Source: Bacteroidota bacterium (GTDB taxonomy: Bacteria > Bacteroidota > Bacteroidia > Chitinophagales > Chitinophagaceae). From it: DNA of 64,000 nt. Below are positions 35,924-44,369 of the stretch, piece by piece (position 1 is the first letter of the stretch; each line of letters begins with the position of its first letter). Below the pieces are notes generated by a model. That model did no database searches. It had not been told where the DNA came from and was given only the letters and a program-made list of their open reading frames with translations. The position numbers and the translations under genes were made by a program. Where the stretch lies: positions 1 to 64,000 of the forward strand of contig JAFDYC010000023.1 in assembly GCA_018267625.1 (NCBI GenBank), written 5' to 3'.

Positions 35924-36520
35924 TTACTTTTTCGAAAATTGGATGAACAATTCTGAGCCTGCCCGTGGTGGAATGCTGTTGTAGCAGGCTTCCATCGTTA
36001 TTATTTCAAAATAGGGTTCGAAAAGTGAACGATATTCTGCGGCGGAACCTCCAAAGGGTGGGCCTTCTTTTTCAAACACGATGTCAAACAAGAGGCCGAT
36101 AAGCTTGCCTTTCTGGCGCAAGAGCGATGCGGCATGGCGGGCATAATCCGCACGACGCTGGGGTGGAATCGCGCAGAAAAAAGTCTGCTCAATCATCAGG
36201 TCATATTGCCCCAGATGCTCGAAAAAATCAGCACACACCACCTTAATTGCTGAAGAAGAAGAAAACTTTTCCTGCAAGCGTTTTACGGCAGTGGGTGCGA
36301 TATCAATCAGGGTAATGTTCTGGAATCCCTGCTCCAATAAATACTCTGCCTCATGGGCATTGCCGCAGCCAGCAACCAGGACTGCCGCATCCTTGTTAGG
36401 GTATTGCGACACATACTGAGCAATAGGAGGTGAAGGATAGCCAATATCCCAGCCCGTGTTTTCGCTTTGCCAGCGGTCTTCCCAGAAAGCCTGAGATTGC
36501 TCTGATTGCTTTTTATCCAT
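35924..36520 (-). CDS. Thiopurine S-methyltransferase-like protein
   Basis: 198 residues. FWEDRWQSENTGWDIGYPSPP near the N-terminus is characteristic of the TPMT superfamily. The SAM motif VLVAGCGNAHEAEYL and the loop LIDIAPTAVKRL follow, then GPPFGGSAAEYRSLF. Such enzymes methylate small thiols or other soft nucleophiles; with rhodanese neighbours, a role in thiol or chalcogen detoxification is plausible. Its start overlaps the end of the rhodanese gene by 8 bases. Confidence 0.82.
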   Translation of the reverse strand: MDKKQSEQSQAFWEDRWQSENTGWDIGYPSPPIAQYVSQYPNKDAAVLVAGCGNAHEAEYLLEQGFQNITLIDIAPTAVKRLQEKFSSSSAIKVVCADFFEHLGQYDLMIEQTFFCAIPPQRRADYARHAASLLRQKGKLIGLLFDIVFEKEGPPFGGSAAEYRSLFEPYFEIITMEACYNSIPPRAGSELFIQFSKK

Positions 36521-36830
36521 GGCAGACCTGATCTACATTTTGCCAGGGGCCGCCATTGATGACGTTGGCAAATCCATTTTGTTCCAGAATTGTTTTTGCC
36601 TGGCTGCTGCGCCCGCCGCTTTTACAGAAGACAACGATACTTTTCTTGTCTTTGCATTTAGCCAACTGATGTGGCAAAGTGTCTAAGGGAATATTGACCG
36701 CCCCCTGAACACTACCTGTGGAAAACTCCGCAGGTGTGCGCACGTCCACTAAAAAAGCACCCTCTTTAATAGCTTCGGCAAGCTGGGTATTATCGCCAGC
36801 ACCGAAGAGGTTTTTAATCATGTCTAACAT
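36513..36830 (-). CDS. Single-domain rhodanese
   Basis: 105 residues, one rhodanese domain: AFLVDVRTPAEFSTGSVQGAVNIPL and the active-site loop VFCKSGGRSSQA with catalytic C69. No signal peptide, so it acts in the cytoplasm, where it should carry sulfane sulfur as a cysteine persulfide. It heads a tight run of minus-strand genes (rhodanese, methyltransferase, two small membrane proteins, rhodanese-thioredoxin) and lies 146 bases after the Crp/Fnr gene. Confidence 0.88.
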   Translation of the reverse strand: MLDMIKNLFGAGDNTQLAEAIKEGAFLVDVRTPAEFSTGSVQGAVNIPLDTLPHQLAKCKDKKSIVVFCKSGGRSSQAKTILEQNGFANVINGGPWQNVDQVCHG

Positions 36831-36976
36831 GGAAAATGGAATGGATTTGGTGAGAAAATTTCTATGTGGTGAAGCGGCAATCGCTTAACGGTTTTTATAG
36901 GAGCGATGCTGCACCGATGTATATCATTTGGCAGGGCAAAGTTCCTTGCTCCCGCAAACACCTCCAGCAACTTTGG

Positions 36977-37600
36977 TTACACAAGGGTGATTTTATTACG
37001 TCCCAGCTTCACTACCCCATTTTCTTCTAATTGCTTTAACAACCTCGAGACTACCACACGAGCCGTGCCCAACTCATTAGCCAACTGTTCGTGCGTGACG
37101 CGCAGCACTTGTGATTCCGTCAGGCTTGCTTTCTTTTTTAAAGAGAGCAGCAGGCGCTCATCTACTTTCTTGAAGGCAATAGCATGAACTACCTCCAGCA
37201 ATTCTTCAAAGCGTTTATGATACAGCCGGAAAATATAGTCGAGCCATTCAGGGTGCTCATGGATAAACAAGGACACCTTTTCAACAGGCAGAAAAAGAAT
37301 AACCGCATCTTCTTCCACCAGGGCACACACCTTGCTGGTATCCTTGTACAGGCCGCCCAGAAAAGACATGATGCAACTCTCGCCGGCCTGGATATAATAG
37401 AGCAGCAGTTCGCGTCCGTCTTCTTCCGTCCGGGTCACCTTGAGCACCCCTTTCATCACGATTGGGATGGAGTGGATGAACGCCTGCTCCTGAAGAACAA
37501 CGCTACCCGCAGAGAAGCTTTTTTGAACACCAAATTGAATGAGCTTTTCAACCAGTTCCGGCGAGCTTTTGAAGGCGGCTAATTGTGATAGGTTCTCCAT
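36977..37600 (-). CDS. Crp/Fnr family transcriptional regulator
   Basis: 207 residues. An N-terminal cyclic-nucleotide-binding-like beta-barrel (FSAGSVVLQEQAFIHSIPIVMKG) is followed by a dimer helix and a Crp-type helix-turn-helix (VTHEQLANELGTARVVVSRLLKQLEENG). The barrel lacks the N-terminal Cys cluster of oxygen-sensing Fnr, so it is more likely a ligand or redox sensor of another kind; C76 and C92 are candidates for thiol chemistry. The rhodanese set on its 3' side is a likely target, as in other Bacteroidota where this pairing is common (to my knowledge). Confidence 0.88.
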   Translation of the reverse strand: MENLSQLAAFKSSPELVEKLIQFGVQKSFSAGSVVLQEQAFIHSIPIVMKGVLKVTRTEEDGRELLLYYIQAGESCIMSFLGGLYKDTSKVCALVEEDAVILFLPVEKVSLFIHEHPEWLDYIFRLYHKRFEELLEVVHAIAFKKVDERLLLSLKKKASLTESQVLRVTHEQLANELGTARVVVSRLLKQLEENGVVKLGRNKITLV

Positions 37601-37722
37601 GAATAGGGCTTGATGAGCTTTTAAAGTGTTGTCCCAAAAAGCTTGCCTTTAGCATCATCCTGTCAAAATGCCCCGTTCGATTTTCTTTCCCCAGGGCTGC
37701 TGATTTATTAATTAAAAACGAG

Positions 37723-39063
37723 CTAGGCAACAGCAGGAGCCTTCAGCAAGCTCTTACCTTTTTCCAAAAAATGGTTCATCTCTTCCGCCGGAACCAAAGC
37801 CCCACCCGTTGCCCAGGCAATATGCGTCACGGCGTCCGGGTTGATGCCTTGCATCCGGGCATAGCCCATCTGGCGGATACGATGCGGCCCCATCAGGCCT
37901 GCCGTGGCGGAGGGTTCTAATTGAATTTGTTCTGAGCGGGATAATTCATACAAGAGCCGGAACAGCTCATCATCCCCAATAGTGTATGCCCCACTGATGG
38001 TGTACTTGCTAATCGCTGTGGCAAATGCAGAAGGCCTGCCCACGGCCAGCCCGTCCGCTTCTGTGCGGTTGTCAATCCCAAAATCCTGAACACATACTTC
38101 CTGCATTTTATCCGTCAGCAGGCCAAGCAGTACCGCCGGGGAATGAGTAGGCTCTACAAAAAAGCAATGGACTGCATCGCCAAAGACCTGGCGCAGGCCA
38201 AAGGCAACACCCCCCGGCGAACCACCTACCCCGCAGGGCGAATACACAAATAAGGGATGGGCTGCATCTACCTGAATTTTCAGTGCCTCCAACTGCGATT
38301 TTAGACGCAGGGCCGCAACACTATAGCCCAAGAATAAATACTTCGACTGCTCATCATCCACAAAATAGCCATTCGATAACGCCCGGGTGGTTTTTCTGCC
38401 TTCGGCTATTGCCTCGCTAAAATCACCTGAAAATTCCAGCACCCTTGCCCCTTTTTCCCGGAGCAAATTCTTTTTCCATTCCCGCGCATCCGCCGACATA
38501 TATACGGACACCTGAAAGCCCAGCCGGGCGCTGATGATGCCGATGCTCAGTCCCAGGTTTCCGGTAGAACCTACCCCGATGGAATATTGGCTAAAAAACC
38601 TTCTGAATCGTTCCGTGCAAAAAGCCTCATACGATTCCCCCTGATGAATCAACCCATGCTGCAGGGCCAGTTGCTCGGCATAATGCAGCACTTCATACAT
38701 GCCGCCCCTTGCCTTGATGGAGCCGCATACCGGCAGTTCATGGTCGCACTTGAGCAGTAATTTTCCGCCAGCTTGAAACCCAAAACGCTCATCCATGTCC
38801 GCTTGCATTTTGGGAATCGCTTTTAGTGCCGACTCAATAATGCCCTGGCTTTTTTGGGTTTCGGGGAATGCCAGAGCCAAATAGGGCGCGAACCGCTCCC
38901 ATAGGGCTGAAGCTTCTATAATATCTTGGAAATGAACGGGCAAAGCATCCAGCTCCCGAACACCTGCCCGGCTTGGGTTGATCCAAGTCAGGGGCTTTAG
39001 GCGCATTAATTCATCTTGAAGAGGGAACGACATCTTATTGGGGTTTTCATCAGTTAAGGCCAT
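37723..39063 (-). CDS. dsdA: D-serine ammonia-lyase
   Basis: 446 residues, the normal length. A PLP enzyme that turns D-serine into pyruvate and ammonia. The PLP lysine K117 lies in CDHELPVCGSIKARGG, highly typical of DsdA. YSIGVGSTGNLGLSIGI (phosphate loop) and YSPCGVGGSPGGVAFGL are also present. The context shows no D-serine transporter or DsdC regulator, so the role may be detoxification of D-serine. A -7 element and a palindrome lie upstream. Confidence 0.93.
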   Translation of the reverse strand: MALTDENPNKMSFPLQDELMRLKPLTWINPSRAGVRELDALPVHFQDIIEASALWERFAPYLALAFPETQKSQGIIESALKAIPKMQADMDERFGFQAGGKLLLKCDHELPVCGSIKARGGMYEVLHYAEQLALQHGLIHQGESYEAFCTERFRRFFSQYSIGVGSTGNLGLSIGIISARLGFQVSVYMSADAREWKKNLLREKGARVLEFSGDFSEAIAEGRKTTRALSNGYFVDDEQSKYLFLGYSVAALRLKSQLEALKIQVDAAHPLFVYSPCGVGGSPGGVAFGLRQVFGDAVHCFFVEPTHSPAVLLGLLTDKMQEVCVQDFGIDNRTEADGLAVGRPSAFATAISKYTISGAYTIGDDELFRLLYELSRSEQIQLEPSATAGLMGPHRIRQMGYARMQGINPDAVTHIAWATGGALVPAEEMNHFLEKGKSLLKAPAVA

Positions 39064-39121
39064 GGCAAATAGTGTTTTAGCACCGTATCATTTATGAAAA
39101 ATGGACTGTAAAAAGCTCTGG

Positions 39122-39129
39122 CAAAGGTA
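39122..39129 (-). promoter_or_regulatory. dsdA promoter -7 element
   Basis: The minus strand reads TACCTTTG, a perfect Bacteroidota -7 element, 58 bases before the dsdA start. No TTG is seen at -33; that position is occupied by the inverted repeat at 39138-39153. Confidence 0.5.
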
Positions 39130-39137
39130 TTGTCATT

Positions 39138-39153
39138 AGGACTCAGGTGTCCT
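39138..39153. promoter_or_regulatory. Inverted repeat over the dsdA -33 region
   Basis: AGGAC, six bases, GTCCT: a perfect 5-bp inverted repeat (one mismatch when widened to 7 bp). Its place just upstream of the -7 element suggests an operator. Confidence 0.4.
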
Positions 39154-39458
39154 GAATGCTGGCTTTCATAAGGGCTGTAGCAGGAATGATACATGTATAT
39201 TTAAAAATGGAAGGCAACATTATCTTATATGCTTATGGCTTTCATGAAAATAGTTAGAATCTGACCCGCTTGCTTTTCAAGTAATGTTCTTTATAGAAAC
39301 TGGAAAAAAAATGAATCGGAATACGGTTTCCCCAAACCGGAAGCCCAGTTTGGAAGGAGTGTTAAGATTTTAGACCAACAATGTCCCATCTACTCCCATT
39401 TAATCGCCAGAAAGCTACCTTGGTATGCGACCCCGAAGAAGGGGAATTTCTTTCGAGT

Positions 39459-39983
39459 ATGAAACGATCTATTGAATGCCTGCTGCTGATGCTCATCCCC
39501 ATTTTGGCTTGTAGAAGCCAGACCAACAGCCCGGCATCCCAAAAAGGAAACCCATATTATTCGAGGACAGACACCAGCCAACTGCATGTCAGCGACGCTG
39601 AGTGGAAAAAGATCTTGCCGCCCGACCTGTATGCCGTCGCCCGCGAAGCCCACACAGAGCCTGCATTCACCGGTAAGTATTGGAATGCTGATGCCAAGGG
39701 CACTTACTATTGTGCCGTTTGTGGCAATCGTTTGTTTCGTTCCGATGCCAAGTTTGCCAGCACCTGCGGCTGGCCCAGCTTCTTCGAGGCGTCCCGCCCT
39801 CATGCTGTGGTTTACAGGCCCGACCATTCCTTAGGAATGGATCGGACAGAGGTTCTTTGCGCCCGTTGCGGCGCACACCTCGGCCATATTTTCGATGATG
39901 GCCCTCCGCCAAGCTATAAGCGCTATTGCATGAACTCCATTTCCCTGGATTTTGTGCCGGATGCTACAGGTACAGGGCATTAG
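39459..39983 (+). CDS. msrB: Peptide-methionine (R)-S-oxide reductase, lipoprotein
   Basis: 174 residues from the ATG at 39459, chosen because it starts a lipoprotein signal (LLLMLIPILAC, C18). The MsrB domain has the two structural zinc pairs C85/C88 (CAVCGN) and C134/C137 (CARCGA), the conserved TCGWPSF and the catalytic C157 in RYCMNSISLDF. It reduces the R form of methionine sulfoxide in proteins, here outside the cytoplasm. The electron donor could be an exported thioredoxin such as the one at 34681 (inference). Confidence 0.92.
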   Translation: MKRSIECLLLMLIPILACRSQTNSPASQKGNPYYSRTDTSQLHVSDAEWKKILPPDLYAVAREAHTEPAFTGKYWNADAKGTYYCAVCGNRLFRSDAKFASTCGWPSFFEASRPHAVVYRPDHSLGMDRTEVLCARCGAHLGHIFDDGPPPSYKRYCMNSISLDFVPDATGTGH

Positions 39984-40347
39984 GCTTTTACCCACTTGGT
40001 TATTTGGGATTTGAGTGGGGCATAACCTTGCCAACAAGTTTCGGTGCGGCTAATTGAATAAAAAGGTTACGGCTGTCGCTCATCGCCGGCATTCTTGTTC
40101 GGAAGAGGACACAATAAAAAAAACTGCCAAGCAGAGAACTGCACTTGAAACCGCATCTTCCAACCGGCTCCTGATTCTTTTATCAACGTCCACTCTCTCA
40201 GTTCTTTTCGCATTCCAAGCCCGTAAGCTTCAATCTTTTCATTTCCCGGAATAAAACCGGATACGAAGAAAGCCACAGGGTTGCCGGGTTTACCTTTGCG
40301 CCCCGCGCGCCCTGTCCATTGCCTGTTGCGTCGGTATTTTCTCAGGA
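39984..40347. other. Intergenic region before feoB
   Basis: 364 bases. An open frame of 66 codons (40054-40254) has no family resemblance and is rejected. GTTGCGTCG at 40325-40333 is the reverse complement of part of the intergenic motif found at 54026. No Fur-like box was identified by eye. Confidence 0.45.
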
Positions 40348-42510
40348 ATGTCTCAGCTCAAAATTGCCTTAGTCGGCAATCCTAACTCCGGTAAAAGTTC
40401 CCTCTTCAATGCCCTGACCGGCCTGAAGCAAAAGGTAGGCAACTTCCCGGGTGTGACGGTGGACAAGAAGCTGGGCAGCTTCCAGCTCCAGACCGGCAAC
40501 GGAACGCAAAGAGCCCAGATTCTGGACCTTCCCGGCACCTACAGCCTCTATCCTAAAAGCGCCGATGAACAGGTCACGTATGAGGTGCTGATCAACCCTC
40601 AGAGTAAAGACAAGCCCGAATTAGTCATCGTCATTGCAGATGCCAGCAACCTGAAACGCAACTTGCTGTTCTGCTCCCAGATCATTGACCTGAAAATCCC
40701 CGTAATCATCGCTCTGACCATGGGCGACATCGCGCGGCGTAAAGGAATCACCGTGGACACTGCTGCCTTAGAACGGCAGATGGGTGTGCCGGTTGTGGCC
40801 ATTAATCCCCGCTCAGGAAAAGGCATTGCCACACTGAAAAAAACGATATCAGACCTGGCCTCCTGCCTGCCGGCAGCAGAAGAACAGAAAACGCCTGCTG
40901 TTCTGGCTAAAAAGCAAACACCTTCTTTTATTGATATCCGGGCCTTGAGTGGCGACTGGCTGGATGAGCTAAAAACCCTCAGCGATTCAGACTGTGATTA
41001 TGCCGCGCTGCATATAGCCTGCAACTGGACCGAGATGTCTTTTCTGTCGGCAGCGCAACGCATCCGGATAAGTGCCTTGCTGGATGAAGTCCATTTCCAA
41101 AAAAGAAAAGTACAGGCAGAAGAAGTGGTGAAGCGCTATGCCCGCATCCAGAATGTGATGGCACAAAGCGTAGCAGAAGAAAGCCCCATAGCCAAGACCC
41201 TGCGCAGCGAGCGGATGGATAAATACCTGTTGCACCCCTTGTGGGGCAATCTGATTTTGCTGGTCGTGTTGTTCCTCTTATTCCAGTGCATTTTCACGCT
41301 GGCACAATTCCCGATGGATCTGGTGGAACAAGGCTTTGCCTGGGCCGGCAGCCGGCTAAATGCCCTGATGCCCGACAACTGGTTTCGCGACCTGATAGTA
41401 AATGGCCTGTTGGCCGGTATCTCCGGCATCGCTGTGTTTGTGCCGCAAATCATGCTGCTTTTTGGCTTTATCACCATCCTGGAAGACACCGGCTACATGG
41501 CCCGTATCTCCTTCCTTACCGACCGGCTGATGCGCTCCGTTGGCCTCAATGGCCGCTCCGTGATGCCCTTGATTTCGGGTATGGCCTGCGCCGTTCCGGC
41601 TATCATGGCGGCACGTACCATCCAAAACCGGAAAGAGCGGCTGATCACCATCCTGGTGACGCCCCTGATGAGTTGTTCGGCGCGGTTGCCCGTTTATACA
41701 ATTCTAATCGCCTTAGTTATTCCGAACCATTACTTCCTGGGCATCTTTTCCCTCCAGGGTTTGGTGTTTATGGGCTTGTATATGCTTGGCTTTGTTGGGG
41801 CTTTATTCGTCAGTAAGTTGATGACCTTTTTCATAAAAGTGAAAGACCGAAGCTTTTTTCTGATGGAACTGCCTGTGTATCGCGCGCCGCGCTGGAAAAA
41901 CGTGGGCACCACCATGATCGAGAAGGCCCGGATTTTCGTTCTGGAAGCCGGTAAGGTCATCATCATCATTTCGCTGGTGCTCTGGGCGCTGGCCAGCTAT
42001 GGGCCACCTTCCCGGATGCACGCTATTGATGCACATTACGCAGCTTTAAAAGCCGAACACCCGCAGCAGGCAGCCGCATTAGACCGTGCTCATGGCACGG
42101 ATCGCCTCGAAGCTTCTTTTGCCGGAATGCTCGGCCACGCTATTGAGCCTGCCATCCGCCCCCTCGGTTTCGATTGGAAAATTGGCATCGCACTCATCAC
42201 TTCTTTTGCGGCACGAGAGGTGTTTGTTGGCACAATGGCGACCATCTACAGCGTGGGCACCGATGCTCAGGATGAAGCCCCATTGCGCGAAAAAATGCAG
42301 GCCGCTCAACGCGAGGATGGCAGCCCGGTGTACACCCTGGCCACGGGCCTTTCCCTGCTGATTTTTTATGTCTTCGCCATGCAATGCATGAGCACCCTGG
42401 CTATTGTGAAGCGCGAAACCGGTACCTGGAAATGGCCCGCCGTACAGTTCTCCTACATGCTGGCTATGGCCTGGGTCGGCGCCTGGGTGGCACAATTAGT
42501 AGCTGCCTAA
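40348..42510 (+). CDS. feoB: Ferrous iron transport protein B
   Basis: 720 residues. The N-terminal G domain has G1 GNPNSGKS (10-17), G2 GVTVD (35-39), G3 DLPG (60-63) and, in the G4 position, TMGD (124-127) where most GTPases have NxxD. A GDI-like helical domain leads to the membrane part with the two Gate domains (ISFLTDRLMRSVGLNGRSVMPLISGMAC, and later FDWKIGIALITSFAAREVFVG). It imports Fe2+ across the inner membrane. No feoA gene is adjacent in this window. Confidence 0.95.
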   Translation: MSQLKIALVGNPNSGKSSLFNALTGLKQKVGNFPGVTVDKKLGSFQLQTGNGTQRAQILDLPGTYSLYPKSADEQVTYEVLINPQSKDKPELVIVIADASNLKRNLLFCSQIIDLKIPVIIALTMGDIARRKGITVDTAALERQMGVPVVAINPRSGKGIATLKKTISDLASCLPAAEEQKTPAVLAKKQTPSFIDIRALSGDWLDELKTLSDSDCDYAALHIACNWTEMSFLSAAQRIRISALLDEVHFQKRKVQAEEVVKRYARIQNVMAQSVAEESPIAKTLRSERMDKYLLHPLWGNLILLVVLFLLFQCIFTLAQFPMDLVEQGFAWAGSRLNALMPDNWFRDLIVNGLLAGISGIAVFVPQIMLLFGFITILEDTGYMARISFLTDRLMRSVGLNGRSVMPLISGMACAVPAIMAARTIQNRKERLITILVTPLMSCSARLPVYTILIALVIPNHYFLGIFSLQGLVFMGLYMLGFVGALFVSKLMTFFIKVKDRSFFLMELPVYRAPRWKNVGTTMIEKARIFVLEAGKVIIIISLVLWALASYGPPSRMHAIDAHYAALKAEHPQQAAALDRAHGTDRLEASFAGMLGHAIEPAIRPLGFDWKIGIALITSFAAREVFVGTMATIYSVGTDAQDEAPLREKMQAAQREDGSPVYTLATGLSLLIFYVFAMQCMSTLAIVKRETGTWKWPAVQFSYMLAMAWVGAWVAQLVAA

Positions 42511-42581
42511 GCTTGGGACATAGCAGGCAGGCCTTCCCGGAAACAAGAACTTAAAGCACCGTTCAACCGTCATCAAGCACC

Positions 42582-42589
42582 TAAGTTTG
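42582..42589 (+). promoter_or_regulatory. obg promoter -7 element
   Basis: TAAGTTTG, identical to the nuoA -7 element, ends 4 bases before the GTG start of obg. Transcription would start almost on the start codon, so the mRNA may be leaderless, or translation may begin elsewhere. No TTG at -33. Confidence 0.45.
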
Positions 42590-42593
42590 CTCC

Positions 42594-43592
42594 GTGGAGA
42601 AAGCCCATTTCGTTGATTATATCCGGGTCTTTTGCAAGAGTGGCAAAGGCGGTGCCGGATCTGCACATTTTGCACGCACCAAATTCAAAGCGATGGCCGG
42701 CCCCGATGGTGGTGATGGCGGACGGGGCGGCCACATCATCCTGCGGGGCAATGCCCAGCTCTGGACGCTGCTTCACCTGCGCTACCATAAAAACATTCTC
42801 GCCGAAAATGGTCAGAACGGCATGAAGAATAACATGACTGGCCGCGATGGTGCGGACCAAATTATTGAAGTGCCCTTAGGTACGATTGCTCAGGATGAAG
42901 ACAGTGGCGCCATAGAAGCCGAAGTGCTGGAGCATGGTCAGGAAATCATTTGGGTGCGCGGTGGGCGCGGCGGGCAGGGCAATGCCCGTTTTGCAACCGC
43001 TACCAACCAGGCACCCGAATATGCTCAACCCGGTGAAGAAGGCAGTGAAGGCTGGAAATACCTGGAGTTGAAAATATTGGCGGATGTGGGCTTAGTAGGC
43101 TTTCCCAATGCGGGCAAAAGCACCTTACTTTCTGTGCTCAGCGCAGCGAAACCTAAGATTGCTGATTATGCTTTCACGACAGTACGTCCACAAATCGGAA
43201 TCGTCCCATACCGCGAGGGTAAATCCTTTGCCATGGCCGACCTGCCTGGCATCATCGAAGGGGCTGCTGAAGGCAAAGGCCTGGGACATCGCTTCCTGAG
43301 GCATATCGAACGCAATTCCGTTTTGCTTTTCCTCATTCCTGCCGACAGTGCTGACCCTGTCTCCGAGTTGAGCATCCTGATGCGCGAGCTGGAAGAATAC
43401 AACCCGGATTTATTGCACAAACGAATGCTGCTGGCCATTTCCAAGTCGGATATGCTGGACGATGAATTGAAGCAGGAACTAGCAACGCATTTACCCGCCA
43501 GCTTGCCCCATCTCTTTATTTCCTCTGTAGCGCATCAGGGACTGGCTGAGCTGAAAGATGCTCTTTGGCAATTGCTGAATGAGCCGGGCTAA
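42594..43592 (+). CDS. obgE: GTPase Obg/CgtA
   Basis: 332 residues from a GTG start. The glycine-rich Obg fold ([46 protein letters not shown]) occupies residues 1-158. The G domain follows with G1 GFPNAGKS (169-176), FTTVRPQIG (switch I), G3 DLPGIIEGA (216-) and NxxD replaced by SKSD (ISKSDML). It acts in ribosome assembly and growth control. The C-terminal OCT domain of some Obg proteins is absent, as is common in this phylum. Confidence 0.95.
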   Translation: MEKAHFVDYIRVFCKSGKGGAGSAHFARTKFKAMAGPDGGDGGRGGHIILRGNAQLWTLLHLRYHKNILAENGQNGMKNNMTGRDGADQIIEVPLGTIAQDEDSGAIEAEVLEHGQEIIWVRGGRGGQGNARFATATNQAPEYAQPGEEGSEGWKYLELKILADVGLVGFPNAGKSTLLSVLSAAKPKIADYAFTTVRPQIGIVPYREGKSFAMADLPGIIEGAAEGKGLGHRFLRHIERNSVLLFLIPADSADPVSELSILMRELEEYNPDLLHKRMLLAISKSDMLDDELKQELATHLPASLPHLFISSVAHQGLAELKDALWQLLNEPG

Positions 43593-43637
43593 GACCGAAT
43601 TTTTTCAAAATAATTTTAGACCGGAACTGCTGCCCGA

Positions 43638-44369
43638 TTACAGGCAGAAAGGCTTCAGGGTGATTTCCTGCGCAGCCTGCTCCAACCCTTTTGCCGCTTT
43701 TTGCGCCAGCAATAAAATACCTGGTTGACTACACTGGCCCTTTCCTGCAAGTTGTTCCAGTTGACGCAGCATGTGGGACAAGTGTGTCAATCCCAGGCCC
43801 TCTACACTGCTGCGTACGCGATGTGCCGAATCGGCTATTTGTTGCAGATTGCCGGTATTGGCTGCGGCCCTTAGTTCACTTGCTGATTTTGGTAATGCCT
43901 TTGATGCGATGGCCAGCAGCCGATGCATAAAGGCTTCATCACCGGCACAGAATTCAAGGAAGCTCGGGTAACTGAAGCCTTGCCAGGCTTGGGGCAATAC
44001 TTGGCTGTCTTTGATGTAATACCGTATCTGTTCCAATAATACTTCTCTCGGGCAGGGCTTGGGCAACACGGCATTCATCCCCGAAGCCAGGCATTGACGG
44101 CGCAAGGGTTCATCAGCATCGCTGCATGCCAGAATGGGGGCGTCAAATGCGTTCGCCCGAAGCGCTGCGCATACTTCTATACCACTCATACCCGGAAGCT
44201 GCACATCCAGCAACAGTAGATCCGGCTTCATAGATGAGGCCAGCATCAAGGCTTCTGTTCCGCTGGCTGCCTCAAGCACTAAAGCACCCGCCATTCGTAA
44301 GCTTTCGGACATCACGAAGCGCATTGCCGGATTATCGTCGGCCACTAATATGTTGCGGTTTTCGAGCAT
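43638..44369 (-). CDS. Response regulator with HPt domain (REC-HPt)
   Basis: 243 residues. REC domain 1-120: acidic pair D11/D12, phosphoacceptor D55 (LLLLDVQLPG) and KP pair (VLPKPCP). Residues 135-235 form an HPt-like helical bundle with the probable phospho-histidine H183 in ADSAHRVRSSVEGLGL. Such proteins relay phosphate between hybrid kinases and other regulators. No histidine kinase is found in the window. Its start overlaps the stop of the NtrC-type gene by one base (TAATG), so the two are translated together. Confidence 0.85.
   Translation of the reverse strand: MLENRNILVADDNPAMRFVMSESLRMAGALVLEAASGTEALMLASSMKPDLLLLDVQLPGMSGIEVCAALRANAFDAPILACSDADEPLRRQCLASGMNAVLPKPCPREVLLEQIRYYIKDSQVLPQAWQGFSYPSFLEFCAGDEAFMHRLLAIASKALPKSASELRAAANTGNLQQIADSAHRVRSSVEGLGLTHLSHMLRQLEQLAGKGQCSQPGILLLAQKAAKGLEQAAQEITLKPFCL

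Larger units (their letters stand above)
39064..39458. other. Divergent intergenic region dsdA/msrB
   Basis: 395 bases without a convincing gene. It holds the dsdA promoter candidate (39122-39129) and an inverted repeat (39138-39153). The 10-mer TGGCTTTCAT occurs twice in direct order (39160-39169, 39236-39245). A weak promoter-like TACCTTGG lies at 39416-39423, before msrB. The frame of msrB is open from 39381, but that extension lacks any conserved part and would place the signal peptide inside the protein. Confidence 0.55.

Noticed and set aside
39381..39458. N-terminal extension of msrB
   Set aside because: It would bury a clear lipoprotein signal at residues 27-44; the ATG at 39459 is the better start.
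40054..40254. 66-codon open frame before feoB
   Set aside because: No start context, no family resemblance and a low-complexity composition.
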